This document shows positions 7,389 to 14,920 of a stretch of 64,000 nucleotides of DNA, one piece after another; the stretch's first letter is position 1; the number at the start of each line of letters is the position of its first letter. The notes beneath the pieces were generated by a model, which worked only from the letters and a program-made list of their open reading frames with translations, was not told the origin of the DNA and did not search any database. The stretch is from Nonomuraea wenchangensis (GTDB lineage: Bacteria; Actinomycetota; Actinomycetes; Streptosporangiales; Streptosporangiaceae). The stretch spans positions 124,001 through 188,000 of the forward strand of contig NZ_FOHX01000018.1 in NCBI RefSeq assembly GCF_900111685.1. Direction: 5' to 3'. Position numbers and translations under genes: made by a program.

Positions 7389-8081
7389 TCACGGGCAGGT
7401 GCTCTGATCAGGGCGGGGCAGGGTGGTGAGCAGGCCGACGAGGGCGTCGAAGGCCCAGCCCCGCCAGCGCGCCTGACTCCAGCCGCGGCTGTGGACCAGC
7501 AGGTTGTACGTCTCGGGGGACAGGATCGTCAGCGCGACGTCGGCCGCGAGCTCGCTGGTGAGCCCGTCGCGCAGGGGCGTCTTACGGGCCAGCGCCTCGG
7601 CGAAGACGCGTAGCACGGTGAGGCGCTGCCGGACGTTCGTGGTCCAGACCTCGGCGAGGTCGGCATCGGCGGTGGCGGCGCTGCGTACGACGTCCAGGAG
7701 GGGAGCGGCCCGCGAGTAGATCCTGCCCGCGCCGGCCACCTGGCGGCGGAGCTGCCCGAGCGGGTCCGGGTCGGCGATCGCGTCCCGCGCCCAGGGGCGT
7801 TCAAGGGTGGGCACCGGCTCGTCGTCGCCCGCGACGGCCAGGTCGAGTGCCGCGGCGAGGATGGCCCGCTTGGTGCTGAAGGCGTAGTAGACGGTCTGTT
7901 CGCCCACGCCCGCCTCGGCCGCGATGGCATTGATGCTCGTGCTCGTGTAGCCGTTCGTGGTGAACAGCTCGGTGGCCGCCGCGAGGATGCGGGCGCGGGT
8001 CGACCTGGCCCGTGCCGTCCTGCCGTCCTCCTTGCCGGGAGTACGGCCGCTGTCGTTTCGTCGTGGTGGTGCTGCGCTCAC
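7389..8081 (-). CDS. TetR family regulator divergent from a saccharopine-dehydrogenase-like gene
   Basis: 230-residue TetR protein. HTH segment: TRARILAAATELFTTNGY, then SINAIAAEAGVGEQTVYYAFS, followed by TKRAILAAALD. The family feature GDDEP...RPW after the HTH also occurs in the TetR at 23290-23928, so the two are likely paralogues of one subfamily. The start is GTG at 8081. The 75-bp intergenic region to the divergent gene carries matched CACTAC/GTAGTG arms and a repeated ACTACGAAAACA box, so mutual control is expected. Confidence 0.86.
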   Translation of the reverse strand: MSAAPPRRNDSGRTPGKEDGRTARARSTRARILAAATELFTTNGYTSTSINAIAAEAGVGEQTVYYAFSTKRAILAAALDLAVAGDDEPVPTLERPWARDAIADPDPLGQLRRQVAGAGRIYSRAAPLLDVVRSAATADADLAEVWTTNVRQRLTVLRVFAEALARKTPLRDGLTSELAADVALTILSPETYNLLVHSRGWSQARWRGWAFDALVGLLTTLPRPDQSTCP

Positions 8082-8097
8082 GACTTGACTATAGCGC

Positions 8098-8135
8098 CAC
8101 TACGAAAACATTCTTGTAGTGTGACTACGAAAACA
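8098..8135. promoter_or_regulatory. Divergent operator between TetR and saccharopine-dehydrogenase-like genes
   Basis: CACTAC at 8098-8103 and GTAGTG at 8116-8121 form an inverted repeat with a 12-bp spacer. ACTACGAAAACA occurs twice as a direct repeat, at 8099-8110 and 8124-8135. The sites lie midway between the two divergent starts. Confidence 0.65.
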
Positions 8136-8156
8136 GCACAAGGGAGGGGATCGTCG

Positions 8157-9134
8157 ATGAGCGTCGTCCTGATCCTCGGCGGATACGGCGCGGTCGGTCG
8201 CGAGGCCGCCCTGGCTCTGTCGGGACGTCCCGGCATGGAGGTGATCGTCGGCGGGCGTCATCCCGACCGGGCAAGGCCCATTCCCGGTGTGACGTCGGTT
8301 CGCGTGGACGCCGCCGACCCCGCTGACCTGGCCACGTCACTGGAGGGAGTCACGACGGTGCTCATGTGCGCCGAGGTCGGCAACGACCGCGTCGCCCGCG
8401 CCTGCCTGGAGCGCGGCATCGGCTATGTCGACGTGTCGGCCTCCCACGACGTGCTGGCCGCGGTCGAGGAGCTGGACGACCTCGCCACGGCGCACGGTGC
8501 GACCGCCGCCCTGAGCGTCGGCCTTGTTCCCGGCGTCACCAACCTGCTGGCACGCGTGGTCGCCGAGCGGTCGCCGGACAGCGGCCTGGACATCGGCGTG
8601 CTGCTCGGCTCGGGGGAGCAGCACGGCTCGGCGGCGATCGCCTGGACACTGGACGGGCTGGGCGTGCTCGAAGGCTCGTGGACGACGGCCTTCCCGGAGC
8701 CGTACGGTGCTCGTACCGTCCATCGCTTCCCCTTCTCCGACCAGTACACCCTGCCCCGGACGATCGCTGTGCCGTCCGCCCGCACGGGCCTGTGCCTGGA
8801 CTCCCGCCTCTTCACCACGCTGCTGGCCGCCGCCCGGCGGCCAGCGATCGCAGGGCTGCTGCGCCGTCCCCGGATACGAGAGCTGCTGCTCAGGGCGCTG
8901 GCGAAGATCCACCTCGGAAGCGACGGTTTCGCCGTGACGGTCAGCGCCGGCACGGCTCAGGCGTCCCTCAGCGGGCACTCACAGAGTCGTGCGACCGGTC
9001 GCGCGGCCGCGCTGCTCGTCCGCCACCTGCCGGGGTTGCCGACCGGCGTGCGCCACATCGAGCAACTGGTGGACCCGACCGCCTTCCTGACCGAGCTGGC
9101 CGCCGACGGGTTCGTCCTCGACATCGATCGCTGA
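8157..9134 (+). CDS. Saccharopine dehydrogenase-like NAD(P)-binding oxidoreductase
   Basis: 325-residue cytoplasmic reductase-like protein. The first segment is a Rossmann motif, LILGGYGAVGREAA, followed by GGRHPDRAR, a DAADPADL adenine-pocket region and YVDVSA, the order seen in the saccharopine dehydrogenase/trans-acting enoyl reductase superfamily. The ATG at 8157 is supported by AGGGAGGGG about 9 bp upstream. The C-terminal half has no membrane anchor. It is divergent from and probably repressed by the TetR at 7389-8081. Members of this group act on amino acids, lipids or polyketide intermediates; nothing nearby tells which. Confidence 0.8.
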   Translation: MSVVLILGGYGAVGREAALALSGRPGMEVIVGGRHPDRARPIPGVTSVRVDAADPADLATSLEGVTTVLMCAEVGNDRVARACLERGIGYVDVSASHDVLAAVEELDDLATAHGATAALSVGLVPGVTNLLARVVAERSPDSGLDIGVLLGSGEQHGSAAIAWTLDGLGVLEGSWTTAFPEPYGARTVHRFPFSDQYTLPRTIAVPSARTGLCLDSRLFTTLLAAARRPAIAGLLRRPRIRELLLRALAKIHLGSDGFAVTVSAGTAQASLSGHSQSRATGRAAALLVRHLPGLPTGVRHIEQLVDPTAFLTELAADGFVLDIDR

Positions 9135-9185
9135 GCCGCGCGGGAGGCGGTCCCGTCGCTCGCCGGCCGGGCCCCGAGCAAGGAC

Positions 9186-9439
9186 TTACGACGCCAAGAG
9201 ATCGAGATGGAAACCCGCCACGAAGAGATACAGCGCGATGACGTGGAACGCGCGGTCGGGATGCGCTGTGTCGAACGCCACCACCGCATGGCGACGGCCA
9301 GGAAATCGAAGCCGGCAACGAACGCCAGAAACATGAACAATTCCAGCCGGGCCAGGCCGGGTAGCGGCACACCAAAAGTCTCGAGAAGGCCAGCGCCCAT
9401 CAGAACGACGCAGCAGAAGAGGACCGGGATTCCAACCAC
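9186..9439 (-). pseudogene. Small integral membrane protein, frameshifted
   Basis: GTG at 9439 directly follows the TAG of the upstream 72-residue gene and encodes two hydrophobic spans (VLFCCVVLMGAGLL and LELFMFLAFVAGFDFLAVA). In frame zero the sequence then turns into Ser/Arg-rich nonsense, but the next frame continues sensibly from about 9290 (VVAFDTAHPDRAF, then IALYLFVAGFHLDLLA) and stops at TAA 9186-9188. Joined, this gives a three-span membrane protein of about 83 residues. Either a real frameshift has broken it or there is a sequencing error in a GC-rich run. Function unknown. Confidence 0.5.
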
Positions 9440-9658
9440 CTAAACAATTCTGAACATCACGTTGTCCAGTCGGCCCTCAAGGCGTTCGCCGATCATTGCG
9501 TCGTATCCTCCGACCTTGGCATCCACCAGGGCTCGGGCGAGCTCCAGCACTTTCTCGTCGGAGGTGATATAAGGCTTCCCCTGGCTGTGTCTGATGTCGA
9601 GGTCGATTCGCCGCAGGACATCCTCGTGAAACTGACGGGCGTCATGTCGGCTGATCAC
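9440..9658 (-). CDS. Small hypothetical protein upstream of a membrane protein gene
   Basis: 72-residue soluble, charged protein starting at GTG 9658: RRIDLDIRHSQGKPYI, EKVLELARALVDAKVGGYD and ERLEGRLDNVMFRIV. I do not recognise a family. Its stop TAG abuts the GTG of the small membrane protein, so the two were probably translationally coupled. The ribosome binding site is weak (GAGG directly before GTG), and the open frame extends upstream, so the true start may be earlier or the protein may be a fragment. Helical content looks high and there are no cysteines. Confidence 0.5.
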   Translation of the reverse strand: MISRHDARQFHEDVLRRIDLDIRHSQGKPYITSDEKVLELARALVDAKVGGYDAMIGERLEGRLDNVMFRIV

Positions 9659-9747
9659 CCTCGACGGAATCCAGAAACGGAGATTCTTAGCCCGTACCAG
9701 TCGGCAAGGCGCAGGTTGCTCGAATGACGCCCGTGCGGTCGCGGTGA

Positions 9748-11088
9748 TCAGGCGGACTGGCCGCGGGCGATGTAGAGGCTCATATCGGTGAAGTCGAGGG
9801 TGATGGTGCAGGGCTTGTGGAAGCTGTGGAAGAAGGAGACCGGCACGTCGAACCCGTTGGGGGCGAGCGGCGCGTTGGGGGGCGTGAAGCAGTAGATGCC
9901 GTTGGCGGCGACGTCGCCGAGGCGCATCTCCTTCGGGTAGCAGGGGTAGGCGACGGTCGGGTGGCTGCCGGCGAAGGTCTCGACCGGGCGGTCACGGTCG
10001 ATGCGGACCTGCAACTGCTTGGCCGTTTCCGCATTGACGATCCCGGCGACCTCGCTCTCTCCGCCGAAGAGCACGCCCACCGCCCCGGTGCCGGAGCCGG
10101 CACCGCCGGCGATGCTACCCCTGGTGTGCAGCGCGTGCTCGCGGGCCAGCCACATCGGCAAGGGCTTGGTGCCTGCCCGTGCGGCGGCCGCGCGCGCCTT
10201 CCTGGCCGTTTCGGGGGTCCGGCGGCGCAGGATCAGCTGCCGGCCCGCGTAGTCGAAGGTGGTCAGTAAGTGGTAGAAGACCCACATGCCGATCATGCCG
10301 TCGCTGTCGGTGTCGACATCTTCGCCCGAATCCGTCGTCGACCAGCTCACAGGGACGTTACGCAGCTCGATGCCGCCCAGCTTGATCGACTCCAGCGCCC
10401 CGTAGTGCACCCACACGGTGCCGTTCAGGAAATCGATTTTCTCACTGACGACAGGGCTCAGCCCGGCCTCCTTGGCCACCGACCCCGTCACCTGCAGATT
10501 GGGAGCGCCGGTGTAGAACGTGAAGGTCTTCGCCGGCCCGCCGTTGACCGAGACTCCCTCCACCAGCGGTATCGGATCCATCTGCTTCCACTTCAGCTGC
10601 GCCGAGTCGCCGTGGACCTGATACGCCTCGCCAGAGAATGACGCGAACCATTTGGCGTAGCTGTCCTCTTCGGCGACTCGCCAATGGGGTGCGGAGAGGG
10701 AGAGCTTGTCCTGCCGGATGTAGCAGTCGGCCAGCAGCCGGTTGGCATCCCTGTCGTCGGGCGCCAACGTGACAGCCAGCTTGAGATATCTCTCCGCATC
10801 GGTGAACTGGTTGGACAGTAGCCCGACATAGCCACGCCGGCGGGCCGCGTGCAGGTTCTTGGAGTCTGTTTTCAGGATCTCCTCGTACGCGCGGCCGGCC
10901 TGCTCGAACTTGCCGGCCTTGAACAGCGCGTCAGCTTCATCGCTACCGGCTAACGCCGTGGCGGTCCCGCTCAGCGACGGCGCGGCCATGGCAGTCTCTG
11001 CCAGCAGCGGCGCGGCCGTGGCGGCGCCGGCCAGCACGGCGGCGCCCCGCAGCAGCGAACGCCGGTCCCATTGTCTGTCATCAGCCAT
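9748..11088 (-). CDS. Tat-exported protein with TPR repeats and a degenerate retropepsin-like domain
   Basis: 446-residue exported protein. A twin-arginine signal, DRRSLLRGAAVLAGAA, ends near AMAAPS. Residues about 45-120 form two to three TPR-like helices (ADALFKAGKFEQAGRAYEEI, then AERYLKLAVTLAPDDRDA). The rest resembles the retroviral-type aspartic protease fold in two copies: FTFYTGAPNLQVTG, where active enzymes have DTG, then DGMIGMWVF with the family's flap/hydrophobic strand, and later VGVLFGGESEVAGIVN where a second DTG would be. The aspartates are replaced by Tyr and Gly, so peptidase activity is doubtful and a binding role is more likely. AGGGAGAAGG precedes the ATG. No operon partner. 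Confidence 0.7.
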   Translation of the reverse strand: MADDRQWDRRSLLRGAAVLAGAATAAPLLAETAMAAPSLSGTATALAGSDEADALFKAGKFEQAGRAYEEILKTDSKNLHAARRRGYVGLLSNQFTDAERYLKLAVTLAPDDRDANRLLADCYIRQDKLSLSAPHWRVAEEDSYAKWFASFSGEAYQVHGDSAQLKWKQMDPIPLVEGVSVNGGPAKTFTFYTGAPNLQVTGSVAKEAGLSPVVSEKIDFLNGTVWVHYGALESIKLGGIELRNVPVSWSTTDSGEDVDTDSDGMIGMWVFYHLLTTFDYAGRQLILRRRTPETARKARAAAARAGTKPLPMWLAREHALHTRGSIAGGAGSGTGAVGVLFGGESEVAGIVNAETAKQLQVRIDRDRPVETFAGSHPTVAYPCYPKEMRLGDVAANGIYCFTPPNAPLAPNGFDVPVSFFHSFHKPCTITLDFTDMSLYIARGQSA

Positions 11089-11389
11089 GGCCTTCTCCCT
11101 TTCGTGGTCGCCTTCACCGGACCTTCCTGTCCGGTGGGCCGGCCACGGCCGGGCTTCGCCGTACGCTCGGCACCTCGGCCGCCGACCCCCACACCCACTG
11201 TCGGCCGGCCGTGTCCCCGCCCCGTCCGCGCAGTGTCATGACCGTGTCACGGCCGCAACCGACGTCGACAAGCCGCGGCATGCGGCAGACAACGCGCGCG
11301 CATCCGGCCGGAGGGACTCCCACGGCCGTGCTCGGGTGGCGTGGTCAATCGGATCGCTCGCGCCCAGCCGCCGATGTGATCATGGGGCG
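11089..11389. other. Non-coding gap, nothing recognised
   Basis: 301 bp between the divergent Tat-exported protein and the methyltransferase remnant. It must hold the promoter of the former. I see no convincing gene, repeat or palindrome. Confidence 0.4.
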
Positions 11390-11665
11390 GTGGTCACCAC
11401 ATCTTGGGACGAGGCGTTCGCGTACCGGTATGAGGAGTGGTCGGCTCACATGGTCGCCGCCATCGCCTTCTACGTCGGCCTCGCCCGTGAGGCGAACGGC
11501 CCGGTGGTGGAACTCGGCGTCGGGAACGGACGCGTAGCCATCCCCGTCCCCAAGGCGACCGGCCAGCGGGTCATCGGGATCGACGTCTCACCGGCCATGC
11601 TCGAACAAGCCTGTACCCGTGCGGCCCAAGAGGGCGTCGAGCTGGACCTCAGAGCGGCGGTCGCG
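11390..11665 (+). pseudogene. 5' fragment of a class I SAM-dependent methyltransferase
   Basis: From GTG 11390 the reading encodes AFAYRYEEWSAHMVAAIAFY, then VVELGVGNGRVAIPV (motif I, SAM-binding GxGxGR) and VIGIDVSPAMLEQACTRAA (motif II acidic residue), the usual first 90 residues of a methyltransferase. Just after VELDLRAAV, where motif III should begin, similarity is lost and the reading runs into unrelated sequence next to an IS21-type remnant. About two thirds of the enzyme is missing, so it cannot be catalytic. Confidence 0.65.
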
Positions 11666-11796
11666 GGATCGCGGCAGGGTATGACAGCAACGAGGCTCTC
11701 CGGCAGAGGCATCGGATCTTGGTGGACTGCTGCACCCGTCGATCATCGCGTTGAGCGCCTGAACCCACCGCACGTCCGGGAGGGGGACAGGATGGT

Positions 11797-12344
11797 GCGG
11801 TCTCCACCCTCGACCGGCTGAACCCGATCACCTGCGCGACCGCGGACTTGAGGTTGTCGTAGCGGATCTTCCCGGCCGGCACCCCTCTCAGGACGCGGAA
11901 CGCGTGCTCGTGGCCCTCGAAGAACGCCTCCTACCCGCCTGACAGGGAGACCCGGTGGACCGCCTTGCCGGAGAACGACAGCCGCAGGCAGAACAGGAAG
12001 CACTTGACATCCTCCCCGGCCGGCCTCCGCCCGGATCTGCGGCTTACGCTCGGCGACGTAGGCTACTCGTCCATCAGCCGGTGCCAGATCCTCGTGACGG
12101 TGTGCCGCTGCTTGTGCGGCGCGTCCGGGTCCGCTTTCAGGATCTCATCGATCGCCGGCTTGAACGGGTCCAGCTTCGACGCCCTGGGCGGCAGTTGCTT
12201 CCGCGGCTCGGGCCACGCAGAGGCCAGGGCCTTGACGATCGTCCGCCGACCGACCCGGTACTTCTTCTCGATCGCACAGCCCGACATCCCGGTGCGGGTA
12301 TCGCGGCGGATCGCGGCGTACAGATCGACCTTCGACGAGGGCAT
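11797..12344 (-). pseudogene. IS21-family transposase istA remnant
   Basis: The minus strand from ATG 12344 reads as the N-terminus of an IstA-type transposase: KVDLYAAIRRDTRTGMSGCA, the HTH region CAIEKKYRVGRRTIVKALA, and KLDPFKPAIDEILKAD. The frame then stops near 12063. Recognisable later pieces continue in other frames: AYVAERKPQIRAEAGRG, then CFLFCLRLSFSGKAVHRVSL, an in-frame TAG after SGG, EAFFEGHEH and finally PAGKIRYDNLKSAVAQVIGF. Similarity ends abruptly at about 11797. At least two internal deletions, a frameshift and a stop make this a dead copy; no istB and no clear terminal inverted repeats remain. It abuts the truncated methyltransferase. Confidence 0.75.
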
Positions 12345-12674
12345 GAGGACGCTCCTTCATCACGAAGCGCATCCAGCGTCTCACCGTAAGCCACGCCATG
12401 CGGTCAACTCTCACGAACAAAACCACCCTTTTCGGAGGAGTCGGCACAGGTGCGGCCGCGGGCTTCGGCCCGGTGTTCTCCGCGCTGAACAACGCACCCG
12501 GCAGGCATCGCCGGTGTAAGCGGCGGCAGCCGGCCCCGCACCTGCCGCCTGGAACACAGTCGTACACGGCCGGGGAAAACGCGTTTGCCAAGGTGGCAAC
12601 GAATCTTGGTCCCTGGGAAGCTGCGCGCCTAGGGTCGGCACGATCAAGGAAGTGCAGGTCGAGGAGGGGGCACG
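12345..12674. other. Non-coding stretch upstream of the epoxide hydrolase-like gene
   Basis: 330 bp between the istA remnant start and the next gene. No credible coding signal or conserved motif was found; it probably contains the outer end of the dead insertion sequence and the promoter of the hydrolase gene. Confidence 0.4.
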
Positions 12675-13634
12675 ATGACCGTCGTGCATCGGATCGTGGA
12701 AGCGGGCGCGGGGCGCGTCCACCTGGTGGAGCAGGGCAGCGGGCCGCTGGTGCTGCTGGTGCACGGGTTCCCCGAGTCGTGGTACTCCTGGCGGCGGCAG
12801 CTGCCCGCGCTGGCGCGGGCGGGCTACCGGGTGGTCGCTCTCGACGTACGGGGATACGGGCGCTCGTCCAAGCCGCGCGACCCCGCCGCCTACCGGATGC
12901 TCGACCTGGTCGCCGACAACGTCGCGGTCGTGCGGGCGCTCGGCGAGTCCTCGGCGGTGATCATCGGCCACGACTGGGGGGCGACGATCGCCGCGCACTC
13001 CGCGCTGCTGGCACCGGAGACGTTCCGTGCGGTCGGCATCTTGAGCGTGCCCTACGCGCCGCCTGGCGGTCCCCGGCCGAGCGAGGCGTTCGCTCGGATG
13101 GGCGGGGAGGAGGAGTTCTACGTCTCCTACTTCCAGGAGCCCGGCCAGGCCGAGTCCGAGATCGAGCCCGACGTGAGGGGCTGGCTCGCCGGGTTCTACC
13201 GCGCTCTGTCCGGCGACACCATGGCCGGGCCTGGCGCTCCCGACCCGCATTTCGTCACCCGGGAGGGCGGCACCCTGCGCGAGCGGTTCCCCGCCGGGGC
13301 CCTGCCGTCCTGGTTGACGGAGGAGGATCTGGACTTCTACGCCGCGGAGTTCGAGCGGACCGGGCTGACCGGAGCGCTCAACCGCTACCGCAACATGGAC
13401 CGCGACTGGGAAGACCTGGCCCCCTACGCCGGGGCCCCGATCACGCAGCCGTCGCTGTTCGTCGGCGGCGAGCGGGACGCCTCCACCATGTGGCTGTCCG
13501 ACGCCATCGACGCCTACCCCCGTACCCTCCCGAATCTGACCGGCAGCCATCTCCTGGACTGCGGCCACTGGATCCAGCAGGAACGCCCCGACGACGTCAA
13601 CGGCCTCCTCCTGGAGTTCCTCGACAACCTCTGA
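12675..13634 (+). CDS. Alpha/beta hydrolase, epoxide hydrolase-like
   Basis: 319-residue cytoplasmic alpha/beta-fold enzyme. HGFPESWYSWRRQLPAL holds the oxyanion-hole HGFPE motif, followed by LDVRGYGRSSKP. The nucleophile elbow is GHDWGA, where Asp instead of Ser marks epoxide hydrolases and haloalkane-dehalogenase relatives. A cap-domain Tyr is available in LNRYRNMDRDW, the acid lies near GGERDAST, and the catalytic His is in CGHWIQQERP. Together these favour epoxide hydrolysis through a covalent ester intermediate. GAGGAGGGGGC precedes the ATG. Single gene; the dead insertion sequence lies upstream and the sugar-import locus downstream. Confidence 0.87.
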   Translation: MTVVHRIVEAGAGRVHLVEQGSGPLVLLVHGFPESWYSWRRQLPALARAGYRVVALDVRGYGRSSKPRDPAAYRMLDLVADNVAVVRALGESSAVIIGHDWGATIAAHSALLAPETFRAVGILSVPYAPPGGPRPSEAFARMGGEEEFYVSYFQEPGQAESEIEPDVRGWLAGFYRALSGDTMAGPGAPDPHFVTREGGTLRERFPAGALPSWLTEEDLDFYAAEFERTGLTGALNRYRNMDRDWEDLAPYAGAPITQPSLFVGGERDASTMWLSDAIDAYPRTLPNLTGSHLLDCGHWIQQERPDDVNGLLLEFLDNL

Positions 13635-13702
13635 CAGAGCAGGGCATCTCCGACGCTCCCTTACGCCTGGCGAGCCGGACCCGGGCGGGGCCGCTCGGGC
13701 GA

Positions 13703-14776
13703 TCAGCCGGACGAGCCCGCGGCGGACGACGGCGCGACGGACTCGCGGTGGCGTACGGGCATCGGCACCCGGTGCACCTCGCCCACCCCGCCGGCGGCCG
13801 AGCGGTCGCGCTCGATCTCGGTGAACAGCACGTCCACGGCCTTGCGGCCCAGCTCGTAGTGGGGCAGCGCCACGGTGGTCAGCTGGGGCCGCACCCATGA
13901 GGCGATCGGGTGATCGTCGAAGGAGACGATGGAGACGTCCGCGGGCACCTTGAGCCCGAAGTCGTCGAGCGCCTGGTAGGCGCCCATGGCGATCCGGTCG
14001 TTGAAGCAGATCAGGGCACGCGGCTGGACGGTCCGCAGCAGGTCCCGCGTCGCCTCGAGGCCGTAGTCGGGCTGCCAGTCCGGGCAGGTGCGGGCGCCGG
14101 CCACCTGGACTCCCGCCTCGCCGAGCGCCTCGCGGATGCCGATGAGCCGTTCCACCGCCGCGAGGCTCTCCGTGGGCACGTCGCGCAGGCGCGGCCCGGC
14201 GCCGATGAGGTAGATGCCGTCGCGATGACCGGCGTCGAGCAGGACGCGGGCCGCGCGGCGGCCGGCCTCGACCTCGTCGGGCAGGATGGCGGGCAGGGGA
14301 GCGGGCTGCTTGGGCAAGGCGTTGAGCAGCACGGCGGGCGCGGCGGTGATGGTCTTGGGCACCTTGATGGTGCGGGTGAACATCGAGGCCAGGATGAGCC
14401 CGTCCACTTGACGGTCGTGCATGGCCTGCAGCAGGAGGCGTTCGAGCTCGGCGTCGCCCTCGGTCTCGCCGATGAACAGCATGAAGCCGCGGTCGCGGGC
14501 GCCCTCCAGCGCGCCCTTGATCATGTCGCCGGCCAGCCGTGAGGTGGCTACGGTGTCGGAGACGAAGCCGATGGTCCGGCTGCTGCCCGTGCGCAGGCCC
14601 CTGGAGACGATGTTCGGCCGGTACTGCAACTCCTCGGCGGTTTTCAGCACCCGCTGCTCGACGTCCTGAGAGATCCGCAGCTCGCGGCCACGGCCGGACA
14701 GCACGAGCGAGGCGGTCGTGCGGGAGACGCCCGCGGCCTTGGCCACATCGGCCAGTGTGACCCGTCGTGGGCTCAC
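13703..14776 (-). CDS. LacI family transcriptional regulator of the adjacent sugar importer
   Basis: 357-residue LacI/GalR regulator. The HTH opens the protein (VTLADVAKAAGVSRTTASLVL, residues about 5-25), the hinge helix follows, and the periplasmic-binding-protein-like core has RTIGFVSDTV, DGLILASMF and, near the C-terminus, VSIVSFDDHPIASWVRPQLT. The start is GTG 14776 with GGAG six bases upstream. It is divergent from the solute-binding-protein operon, and an inverted repeat at 14842-14859 sits between them. Repression of the importer relieved by the imported sugar is the expected role; because the operon ends with a GH68 enzyme, a fructoside is a reasonable guess for inducer. Confidence 0.9.
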   Translation of the reverse strand: MSPRRVTLADVAKAAGVSRTTASLVLSGRGRELRISQDVEQRVLKTAEELQYRPNIVSRGLRTGSSRTIGFVSDTVATSRLAGDMIKGALEGARDRGFMLFIGETEGDAELERLLLQAMHDRQVDGLILASMFTRTIKVPKTITAAPAVLLNALPKQPAPLPAILPDEVEAGRRAARVLLDAGHRDGIYLIGAGPRLRDVPTESLAAVERLIGIREALGEAGVQVAGARTCPDWQPDYGLEATRDLLRTVQPRALICFNDRIAMGAYQALDDFGLKVPADVSIVSFDDHPIASWVRPQLTTVALPHYELGRKAVDVLFTEIERDRSAAGGVGEVHRVPMPVRHRESVAPSSAAGSSG

Positions 14777-14811
14777 CTAGTCTCCGATCGTCGCGAGTGT
14801 GTTACGGGGGG

Positions 14812-14859
14812 TTGACATCGTACGACGCGCGTGGTGAGACTATCGGGCGCTAACCCGAT
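14812..14859 (+). promoter_or_regulatory. Promoter and LacI-type operator of the sugar ABC importer operon
   Basis: A consensus-like -35 TTGACA occurs at 14812-14817, with a weak -10 (GAGACT or GACTAT) 18-20 bp further on. Overlapping or just downstream is the inverted repeat ATCGGG-N6-CCCGAT at 14842-14859, with CGCTAA in the centre. A repressor bound there would block initiation. Confidence 0.6.
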
Positions 14860-14920
14860 TTAGCAACGAGTCGGGACATCTGCCGCGCGCCGATCGTCCC
14901 CAGCAGCAGAGGAGATCCAC

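Noticed and set aside
12398..13900. Long plus-strand reading over the epoxide hydrolase-like gene
   Set aside because: The hydrolase in the neighbouring frame has all catalytic motifs and a strong ribosome binding site; this one has none.
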